From Phycomyces nitens (Eukaryota > Mucoromycota > Mucoromycetes > Mucorales > Phycomycetaceae), in assembly GCA_022702545.1 (NCBI GenBank), contig JAHRBC010000006.1:1302001-1366000 (forward strand): a DNA stretch of 64,000 bases, given 5' to 3'. A model generated the notes under the pieces. The model ran no database searches. It saw nothing but the letters and a program-made list of their open reading frames with translations, and was not told where the DNA came from. Numbering within the stretch: position 1 is the first letter of the stretch; each line of letters begins with the position of its first letter. This document shows positions 56,025-64,000 of this stretch, in pieces. Made by a program: the position numbers and the translations under genes.

Positions 56025-57176
56025 CAAATTCGATGTGGGCCCTTGTAATTAATCTCTCTTTTTCCCTATATCCGCGCCAATTTACTTTTCTCTTTACACT
56101 CCCATAAACACAGGCTGATTCCGATGCATCCTTTCCACATTGCCCATCCAGGTTAACAATCATCAGTTAAACTCTCTGTAATCTTATAATTTATTCTGAC
56201 TCTCTCTCTTTCTATCAATCTTATAGACCTCTTTGACTCACACATCTCATTATATTATACTGTCATCGGGACCATGGTAAAAAAGTCTTTTCAAATCAAA
56301 ATTTTCCTTATCTGACTTTGTTTACTCTGCAATAGACCACCCCTGCCATTCACCCCATCTGCCTCTTCCATAATCTATGGCTGCTATCATGATGGTAATG
56401 CCGTTTCTTGTTCTTTATACTTTTCTATAATATTATTTCCGTTTGCTCTTTTTATCTTATAGCCCTATTCCACCCGCATGGCCTATTATATAGTACCATC
56501 ATCAGTGCCCAGGTAAAAAAAAACTTTTTTGTGTCAAAAAAAATAATTTTCTTTTCTAACGTTGCTTATTCTAATTTAGGCTATCACCATCACTGTCCAC
56601 CCCATCTGCCTCTCTCATCATCTACGACTGGTTATCATAATAGTAATGCCGTTTCTTGGCCATTATTCTTTTCCATAATATTATTCTGGCTATTTACTAA
56701 TAATTTTTTATACTCTTAACAAGACACTATTATTGGCCGCCATATACCATCCCTCTACTATAATCACCAACTCTGTTTTTGGTATGTAAATAAATTTTTC
56801 TATCACTCAATTCACCCATATTAATTTATTTTATCCCATCTCTAGTCAATCCAATCATACAAGATGCCATGTCACACAATTCAGCCCCTCTTTGTCCATT
56901 CTTATCCAATCTTTGCAATGTAAGTATAATATCCCTCGCATCTTGAATAGCACCCGCACTCTTGAATATATATCGCTAATATAACTTTTATTATATCAGA
57001 ACACTACCGCAACCACCTAAATTGCCGCCAGACCCTATTTTCAGGTATTGTTCAGTAGAGAAGCACCCGATCCAAGTAGTATCAAGTAGGCTGGTAGAAG
57101 CGGCAAGGATAGACCATAATAGTATTAGAACTCGTGTATAGAACCATTCTATTCTTTCCAATAAACACAAATATAA
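56025..57176 (+). other. Micro-exon transcription unit of element C' (two exon pairs)
   Basis: Nearly identical to 31850-33000, with the same exon sizes and splice sites; AATAAA at 57160. One CATAATGGTAAT donor context is changed to CATAATAGTAAT near 56640, so the 63-nt exon may lose its donor. Confidence 0.55.
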
Positions 57177-57628
57177 ACCATAAACAACCTAATAAGTACG
57201 GGATATAAAATAATTGAGAGTATATCACTGGTCGAGAGTAATAAAGAGGATACCAAAATCAATAAATAATGGGCTATCTACTGTAGGCAAAGTACCTTAT
57301 ACTACAGTTATGTGACTTCTCAAGGGTGTAGGCAAAGGAACCTTGCCATTCTATTTTTAATAGACTTATTGAATATAATAAAATTAAAACTGAGATTTGC
57401 ATAGGTAATTCTGGTATTCACTTCAAGTTGACATATTAAGAATACTAACTCCCCTTACTAGCATCACCCCTAGTGGACTAAACACCAGTGTTTAGCGCAA
57501 AAATGCTCAGGCACCAAAGGTACCTTGTGCACTAGGCATTTGTTCACATAAACTCCAGTATATACCTTACCTTTGTCCAGGAATATACCTACCTATATAC
57601 CAGTGTATATCAAATGGTTTTCCCAGTG

Positions 57629-57958
57629 TAAATATATCGAGTTTTTGCAACTTGCAACATAAAGATATGTGACGTATCTGAACATTTCAACAACCACGTT
57701 GAGATGACCAAAATAGAACTGTTCTTTTAAATACTTTTTTTCATTGTTTCAAATCAGATCTATATACCGAAAGTGCTAACAGACCTCACCTGCAGCACAT
57801 TTTTACATGTTTCTACTACTGCAAACCACGACACCGAGGTACCTGTGAAGCTAGCATGCCTCCTAGTTGAAAAAATATTTAAACTAGGTGAAACCCACCC
57901 CTTTTCAGTACCATAATGCCAGATTTCTGGTACTACAAACAGCCCCTCTTTTGCAGTG
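57629..57958 (+). other. Right terminal region of element F
   Basis: Non-coding; ends in the CACTA terminus. Contains CCTAGTT ... AACTAGG and TTTCACCTAGT-like sequence matching the left end. Confidence 0.6.
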
Positions 57959-57961
57959 TTT

Positions 57962-58539
57962 AGAAATTGGTAATCAGTTTATAATAATTTTGTAAGAACA
58001 TTAGATACCTCTTCAGTGTAGTCAAAGATGAATAATCATTTAGGAAACTATATAAGATATCCCAATTCAAAACAATAAAAATTATCTTTTATCCTCTCTC
58101 TTATTTTGAATACTCCTGTGTATTAAAGCTTTGTCAAGTCTCGACTGGGTGTATCTTGCTAATGCTTGACTTAGATGAGTTTTGCAATAGATCACCACCA
58201 ACTAGGACGTTTAGGATAAATAAGAATATAGAGAATTGAATGCTTTTTTATTGATACAAATCGTTGTAGTATTTATACGGATTTTATAAGTGAAACTATC
58301 TAAACTAATTACTTTTTACTCAAGACACATTGGTTATCTCTTTATGAGAGGCGATGAGAATATGTCTTGGTTTTACAAAAAGGGGAACCAATCGGTATAA
58401 CCTTGAAGACATATGTTAAAAGCATTACCGATTGGGTACCTGATTATCTGGGTTATTATTCGCTATGTCAACTCTGACAGCTTGACCAATTCGACTACAT
58501 TTACAGTGAATTGGAAGATAGCCTAGATCAGGAATGACA
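57962..58539 (+). repeat. Solo LTR Z1, 3' part (interrupted by F and by LTR X3)
   Basis: Continues from 36654, matches Z0 and ends GGAATGACA. The flank does not match the left flank of Z1 (CATT), so Z1 may be recombinant. Confidence 0.65.
58142..58479 (-). repeat. Solo LTR X3 inside Z1
   Basis: TGTCAA...CTGACA, related to X1/X2, flanked by GCTT on both sides (58138-58141, 58480-58483). Confidence 0.78.
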
Positions 58540-58580
58540 AGCAACCCAGATCCAAAACGACGACAAAAAATAAAAATATT

Positions 58581-58650
58581 GCCATGACCTGGAATCGAAC
58601 CAGGGTCAGCGCGGCCACAACGCGACGTACTGCCACTATACTATCATGGC
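58581..58650 (-). tRNA. tRNA-His (GTG)
   Basis: Minus strand. Acceptor GCCATGA/TCATGGC, A-box TAGTATAGTGG, anticodon loop TTGTGGC (anticodon GTG) on a CGCG/CGCG stem, T-arm CCTGG-TTCGATT-CCAGG (B-box GGTTCGATTCC). A T-rich terminator follows below 58580. One weak base pair at the top of the anticodon stem. Confidence 0.93.
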
Positions 58651-58661
58651 TTAGTTATTGT

Positions 58662-59673
58662 TGACACGGGTGTTGTAGTTTTTCCAGCTTCGCCCACTTT
58701 CGCAAGCAACGTCATCCTTTTCCAGACTGCCTTGCCAGAAAGAGTGACGTCGTGTCCAGTCAATATGGCGACGTCACTCATATCGCATCGCAAGTCACTT
58801 TTTACCCATATACCTCTTTACACTTCCATCTTTATCTCCCATTATCTGCATTTCAATTATCATTCTTGTGTCCACCTTTTGTCATCTATCTCATTTTCTC
58901 TTTCCCCATGTTCCTGTCTGTGCGCATTTATCCTTATCTTCACTCTACATTTTTCTCACATATCTATATTTTCTTTATCATTATTGTCACCCATTTTTAC
59001 ATTATCATCCTTACTGCACATCTTGTTTTCTCATATTTTCATATCTCTGTCTTGTCTTATCATTTTACATTTTACACAATCTCTCATTATCCGTATCCAT
59101 TATCTCATATTACTGTTCTATTTTTCGTTCTCACACCCATTTTCTATAATCCATTATTAATCAATTCATAATTATCTACAAAGTAATATTTTACAAAGTC
59201 TATATAAGAGACTAAAAATTCAATCAATAAAATTATCAGTTATCTCTCTCTTATTTTCCGTCCCTGAATTAGTGAATTGTCTTGTATAGAAATTCCTAAA
59301 CATACTTCGTGCCAAGATTGATTTTTCTTTTCATCCAATTCCCTTTTCCGTCCAAATCTGTATCTTCCCAGTACCTTGCTGTCAACTTTAATAATTGTCC
59401 TGAGTGAAATTATCTAGTTCCCCTCTCCTATTATATCTCTTCCTCCCTGTTTCCATTGCTGTCAAGAATATATCTAACTGTCCCGAGCGAAGTTCATATA
59501 TCTCTGTCTATTTCTTCATTTTCTCTTCTTTTGTCCTCTTGCTGTCTTTGAATTGCGGTTCTACCCCCGTTATATTCATTCTTTATCGCACCCTCGTTAT
59601 TGTCAACGTGAGGTATTCAATTTACTATATTTTTCTGACTCGTTTTCACTCACAACAAACTCAACACGCGTCA
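58662..59673 (+). repeat. LTR a, first of four serial LTRs upstream of tRNA-His
   Basis: TGACACGGGTGTTGTAG...CAACACGCGTCA, flanked by TTGT (58658-58661, 59674-59677). Starts 11 nt upstream of tRNA-His. Strongly pyrimidine-rich on this strand; the long hydrophobic ORFs here are composition artefacts. Confidence 0.78.
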
Positions 59674-59677
59674 TTGT

Positions 59678-60869
59678 TGACACGGGTGTTGTAGGATTTC
59701 TAGCTTCGCCCACTTCTCTCCATTTCACGTGACTTTTCCAAGGCCTTCCCTGCTAGAAAGCGTGACGTAGCATCCTGATCAACTTGGCAACGTCACCTTT
59801 CTCCATTTGCAAGTCACCTTATTTCTCGTATCTCCCTTTTCTCCACACTTCTTTGATTTTCCATATTTGTCACCCTCGCTCTCATTTCAAACCCCTCCTA
59901 TCCATTTCCATATTTATCCATTGTATACTATTTTTGTCATCTATCTTCCTTTCCCTTCTCCCCACGTTGCTGTCTGTGCGCACTTATCTTTCTCTTCATG
60001 TTATCTACCTCTTTACACCCTCTCACACATCGGCACTTCATTTTATTCATACCCCTTCATATCTCTGTCCCTTCTCTCACACTGCTCACTTTATCATATT
60101 ATTGTTATCCATATCTTCATACTTCATATTTACATTGTTTTCGCACATTTTCATATCTCATTTTGTCTTATCATATTTGTCCTCCATTTTTATACTATCA
60201 CCTTCACTGTATATCCCATTTTCTCATACTATCATATCTTATTTTGTCTTATCATCTCATACCCCTCCCCCCAAAGTCATTATTATCCTTATCCATTATC
60301 TCATATACTGTTCTATTTTTCATTCACACACCCAATTCCTATATTTTATTATTAATCAATTCATCATTCATCACTAAGTAACATTTTACGAAGTCTATAT
60401 AAGAGACCAAAATTTCAATCAATAAACATCATCAGTTATCTCTCTCTTATTTTCCATCCCTGAATTAGTGAATTGTCTTGTATAGAAATTCCTAAACATA
60501 CTTCGTGCCAAGATTGATTTTTCTTTTCATCCAATTCCCTTTTCTGTCTAAATCTGTATCTTCCCAGTACCTTGCTGTCAACTTTAATAATTGTCCTGAG
60601 TGAAATTATCTAGTTCCCCTCTCCTATTATATCTCTTCCCCCCTGTTTCCATTGCTGTCAAGAATATATCTAACTGTCCCGAGCGAAGTTCATATATCTC
60701 TGTCTATTTCTTTATTTTCTCTTCTTTTGTCCTCTTGCTGTCTTTGAATTGCGGTTCTACCCCCGTTATATTCATTCTTTATCGCACCCTCGTTATTGTC
60801 AACGTGAGGTATTCAATTTACTATATTTTTCTGACTCGTTTTCACTCACAACAAACTCAACACGCATCA
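59678..60869 (+). repeat. LTR b, same family as LTR a
   Basis: TGACACGGGTGTTGTAGG...CAACACGCATCA, flanked by TTGT on both sides. Its 3' half is almost identical to LTR a. Confidence 0.78.
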
Positions 60870-60875
60870 TTGTGA

Positions 60876-61628
60876 TGACACGTGTGTTGTAGACAGGTTC
60901 GGTTTTGACCATGAAGCCGGACCAAGGGCCCGGACATAGACGTAGGAGGTGTCGGAGGCCGGGCTAGCCCGAGTAAGAAGTCCGAGCCGAGTGAGTTGGG
61001 CAGGTTTCCGGTGAGGTGACGTTGGCAGGGCAATCCCCGAGTTTCTATATTTTTCTTTCTTCCTAGTCTTTTCCCGTTTTTTATTTTATCACATTTATTT
61101 ATTTCCTTTTTTATATTATTTCCTTTTCTATTTCTTTTGTGAATCCTTGACATCTTCTTGCAGGATTGCACCATTTAACACCTCTTTAAACAATTGTCTT
61201 TGTACAATGTACTTCTTCCATTTTTACCTTTATTATTTTTACAATATTTTTATACTATACTTTATCACACTGGTCTAGAATTGCATCATTTTATTCACTT
61301 ATTTCTTTATTCTTCGTTTTACATTGACTGCGATGGCACAATTCCATCCAGTTATTTTATTATTTTTGGTTATTCTTTTTCGATTCTGAATGTCTATAAA
61401 AGACATTCAGTTTTCAATCAATAAAACATATCTTTCGTTGGGTTTAATACCGGTTCTATTTTATTTTATTTGTACTTTTCGATCTCTGAAGAGCAGTGAT
61501 ATTTTGCCCGGTTACATTTTGGGAATATACTGTTGAGTTTCGTTAGTCATTTTCTTTATCTTTATTATCGTTTTATTATTTGCCGTCGTTTGTCACTATA
61601 CACAACCGTATACACACATCACGCGTCA
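60876..61628 (+). repeat. LTR c (family of the LTR split by element C)
   Basis: TGACACGTGTGTTGTAG...CACATCACGCGTCA. Flanked by GTGA (60872-60875 and 61629-61632), the right copy overlapping the start of LTR d. Shows the empty site for element C at 61191-61198. Confidence 0.78.
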
Positions 61629-61629
61629 G

Positions 61630-62307
61630 TGACATGTGTGTTGTGGGCAAGTTTGGTTTCGACCATGAAGCCGGACCAAGGGCCCGGAACAGGCCTAGGA
61701 GGGGTCGGAGGCCAGACCAGTCCGAAGAAGAAGTCCGAGCCAAGTAAGGATGGCCGATCCCCGAGTTTCTTTATTTCTCTTTCTTTTCAATTTTTCTTTA
61801 TTTTATTTTATCACATTTTATTATTTCCTTTTTTATACTCTTTCCTTTTATATTTCCTTTGTGAATCCTTTCTCACTTTCTTGCAGGATTGCACCATTCT
61901 GTACTTCTTTAGTTTATTTCCCCTACTTCTTTGTCTTACCCTTTTCTTTACTATGTTATAGTATTTTTTTATTATATTTTTCCTTTGGCCTTGATGGCAT
62001 CATTTTATTATTTTATTATTTCATTTTTCGGTTATTCTTTTAGTTATTTTCTTTGTCTATAAAAGACATTCTTTTCTAATGAAATAAAGATCATCAGTCA
62101 GTTTTACGATCAATTTTACGGTTATTTTATTCTTTTGAGTTTAAGCTCTCTATCTCTGAAGAGCAGTTATATTTTGCCCGGTCATTTTGGGGATATTTCT
62201 GTTGAGTTTCGTTAGTCTTTTACTGGTTCTTTCATTGTTTCTTTTATATATTTTATTTGTTGCCCGTTCGGTTACCATACACAACCATACAAACACATCA
62301 CGCGTCA
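61630..62307 (+). repeat. 5' LTR (LTR d) of the right-hand Ty3/gypsy element
   Basis: TGACATGTGTGTTGTGG...CACATCACGCGTCA, followed two bases later by a candidate primer-binding site TTGGAGGTCGTGCCAAGG. The matching tRNA was not identified. The gag start lies 58 bp further on. Confidence 0.8.
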
Positions 62308-62365
62308 AATTGGAGGTCGTGCCAAGGATACTATATCTTTTATTTAAAATATTCAACTCTAAACC

Positions 62366-63457
62366 GTGCTGTGCAAGATGCCCCCTAGTCAGACAACAAC
62401 TCTTACGCCTGAGCGTAAGTCCAACATCTCGAAGTACCTCTCAGCTCCTGAGATTTTCGTGGGAGGACCCAACGCTGAGGCCCTTTCTTGGTTACAACAC
62501 ATGGAGTGGCTCAAGCAAGGTGTCGGAATGAGCGATGAGGAGGCGATCCTGGTGGCCGCGATGCATTTCCGGGGAACAGCTGCGAAGTGGTGGGCGATCC
62601 ACGAGGAGGAGATCGTTATGTGGGAGAAGTTCGTCGAGGAGTTTAAGAAACAGTTTGCCGCAAGGCATATGGAGGACATCTGGTGGAACGAGATTGAGCA
62701 GATCCGCCAGGGTCAAGGACAGAGTGTCGGCGACGTCGCTCTGAGATTGCAGGAGTTGTTTGGCCTGGTTGCGCTCTCCAATGAGTCGCAAAAGGTCAGA
62801 ATTTTGTTGAAGGCGCTGAGAGAAGAGGTGGCATACGAGGTGGAGAAGATGGGTGTGCCTTGTTTGTGGAACGATCTGGTGAACATGGCAACGAAGGTGG
62901 AAACCGTCGAGGAGAAGTACCATTGTTCTGGTGCTCATTCTGGTCCCGAGTTTGGGAATCTCTCTGTCTCTGGTTCTTTGGCGAAGAAGAGTTTTGTGGA
63001 GGATGCGTTGTCGGAGCTGATAAAGGAGTTTAAGACCATGAAGATCCACTTGGTGGACACCCATGCGTCTGGGTTCAGTGGTCCGGGCTTTGCTGGTCCA
63101 TCCAGCTATGGTGTTCCTGGTTTTGCTGGTCCGTCCAGCTATGGTGGTCCTGGTTTTGCTGGTCCGTCCGGTTATGGTGGTCCTGGTTTTGCTGGTCCGT
63201 CTGGTTTTGGTGGCTCTGGTCCTTCTGGTCCGTCTGGTTTTGGTGGTTCTTGTGGTTCTGGTACTGGTCCGTCCGGTTATGGTGGTCCTGGTCCATCCGG
63301 ACAGTCTGGTGTTGGTGGTGGTGCTTCTGGTTCTGCTCCTTCTGGTCCTCGAGTTGTTACATGCTTCTGGTGTAACGAAGAGGGACACATCAAGCCAAAT
63401 TGTCCCAAGAGAGCCAATAAGGAAGCCGAGTCGGGAAAAGGCAAAGGGCATCAGTAA
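62366..63457 (+). CDS. Ty3/gypsy Gag
   Basis: 363 residues. The retrotransposon Gag core is seen as WLQHMEWL, MHFRGTAAKWW and FKKQFAARHMEDIWW; a CX2CX4HX4C zinc knuckle (CFWCNEEGHIKPNC) sits near residue 333. Between them lies a Gly/Pro/Ser-rich tract (about residues 235-325) with repeated PGFAGPSSYGG-like units. Gag stops at TAA 63455-63457; pol is in the -1 frame. The element is followed by the window edge. A long antisense ORF over this region is a shadow of the Gly-rich tract. Confidence 0.92.
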   Translation: MLCKMPPSQTTTLTPERKSNISKYLSAPEIFVGGPNAEALSWLQHMEWLKQGVGMSDEEAILVAAMHFRGTAAKWWAIHEEEIVMWEKFVEEFKKQFAARHMEDIWWNEIEQIRQGQGQSVGDVALRLQELFGLVALSNESQKVRILLKALREEVAYEVEKMGVPCLWNDLVNMATKVETVEEKYHCSGAHSGPEFGNLSVSGSLAKKSFVEDALSELIKEFKTMKIHLVDTHASGFSGPGFAGPSSYGVPGFAGPSSYGGPGFAGPSGYGGPGFAGPSGFGGSGPSGPSGFGGSCGSGTGPSGYGGPGPSGQSGVGGGASGSAPSGPRVVTCFWCNEEGHIKPNCPKRANKEAESGKGKGHQ

Positions 63458-64000
63458 GTTTTGCTGATGCCCGCAATCAAACTTACCCCTCACCCCCACA
63501 AGAGGACGCTGAGGTGAACATGGTGGAGAGCATGCCAGTGTATGCGGCGGAGCATGCAAAGGTCGGAGAACCTTCAACTCCCAGGAAACCATATGCCAGG
63601 AGGAAAGGCAAGGCTCCGGAGACCATTGTCCCCATTTCTTTTGTTCCCCCAAGTACTCAACCGCTACCCACGCTTCAACAGCAATCACACCACCAGGGGC
63701 AGTTCAACACTCACCCCGCCCAACCTGTACATGGACAAGAAGATGTTCATATGCGTCCTGTACAGGGAGGGTCAACCCAACCGCGCCGTCCTCGCCAGCT
63801 GCCAAGGCATCTCCCGGTCAAATTGCATTGCAAGGATGTATGGGAGAAGCTGAAGAACATGGATGCTGGGCTCTCGGTGGCCGATTGGTTACTATTGGAC
63901 AGGACCGCGTCCAAGGATGTCAAGGACAGTCTGCGTTTCCTAACTGGTAGGAAGAAGAAAGTGCCCGCGCTAGGTGTCAACATGGTTCACCATCAAGAGG
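63458..64000 (+). CDS. Ty3/gypsy Pol, N-terminal part (runs off the window)
   Basis: Open in the -1 frame relative to Gag, with no obvious own start. It reads SFADARNQTYPSPPQEDAEV, then NMVESMPVYAAEHAKV, a Lys/Arg/Pro-rich stretch and DVWEKLKNMDAGLSVADWLL near the end. No protease or reverse-transcriptase motif is reached inside the window. How Pol is expressed is not shown: a -1 shift or another mechanism is needed around 63430-63457. Confidence 0.7.

Larger units (their letters stand above)
44642..57628 (+). mobile_element. CACTA element C', near-identical copy of C, containing nested element D
   Basis: Starts CACTGGAAAAACGG and ends GGTTTTCCCAGTG, flanked by TAA (44639-44641, 57629-57631). 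A different flank from C shows it arrived by its own transposition, not by segmental duplication. Differences from C are few and mostly C-to-T or G-to-A at CpG. Order as in C: tnp2 (+), gene 2 (-), micro-exon unit (+). Confidence 0.93.
36655..57958 (+). mobile_element. CACTA element F, host of nested elements B and C'
   Basis: Starts CACTGGAAAAACCCCTC and ends GAGGGG-type sequence in reverse (CCCCTCTTTTGCAGTG). Flanked by TTT (36652-36654, 57959-57961); the empty site is present in LTR Z0. Both ends share TTTCACCTAGT-TAAAT. Own sequence is only 36655-37146, 43406-44641 and 57629-57958: tnp2 exon 1, the micro-exon unit and the termini. Its tnp2 catalytic exon and gene 2 are gone. Confidence 0.9.

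Noticed and set aside
58732..60381. Several long hydrophobic ORFs in three frames
   Set aside because: They come from a pyrimidine-rich LTR with few stops on one strand and share no protein-level conservation.
62492..63688. Antisense 398-residue Thr/Arg-rich ORF
   Set aside because: Shadow of the Gly/Pro-rich Gag repeat on the opposite strand.

Overview
The window reads as a repeat-dominated stretch of a fungal nuclear genome, most likely an early-diverging (Mucoromycota-type) fungus. The evidence is AT-rich DNA, 45-80 nt GT-AG introns with fungal branch sites, two nuclear-type tRNA genes (Asp-GTC, His-GTG), and a mix of Tnp2/CACTA, Merlin, Helitron and chromodomain Ty3/gypsy elements. The species call is inference. 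I see no host protein-coding gene that is not part of a mobile element.

Layout. 1-4703: 3' part of a Ty3/gypsy chromovirus with its 3' LTR. 4779-5965: intron-containing Merlin (IS1595-like) transposase. 6683-11780: Helitron split by a one-base frameshift. 11781-12319: CACTA fragment H, inserted in an orphan Tnp2-like transposase fragment (to 13320). 13540-18175: internally deleted CACTA element G with a decayed gag relic. 18610-33772: a solo LTR interrupted by CACTA element C (19048-33452), whose first exon is interrupted by CACTA element A (19369-26955). 33776-34749: a solo LTR ending 11 nt upstream of tRNA-Asp (34761-34831). 34866-36542: a solo LTR carrying a smaller LTR and a near-perfect 595-bp hairpin element, itself interrupted by another LTR. 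36655-57958: CACTA element F, containing element B (37147-43405) and element C' (44642-57628); C' in turn contains element D (46737-52904). 58581-58650: tRNA-His (minus strand), with four serial LTRs starting 11 nt upstream of it. The last LTR leads into a Ty3/gypsy element whose gag and pol start run off the window.

The CACTA elements share one architecture. A tnp2 transposase has four exons: a zinc-finger exon of 148 nt, a ~36-nt exon, an acidic exon and a ~2.5-kb catalytic exon. It converges on a second gene ('gene 2') of four exons, all in phase 0, with exon 2 exactly 306 nt in every copy. Divergent from gene 2 lies a third transcription unit built of micro-exons of fixed sizes (50 and 59/63 nt pairs, then about 55-60, 74-89 and 45 nt) and ending in AATAAA. 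The 50/59 pair is amplified from one copy (B, F) to two (C), four (G) and six (A). This third unit is the most novel item here. Target-site duplications and empty sites visible within the window prove most of the nesting.
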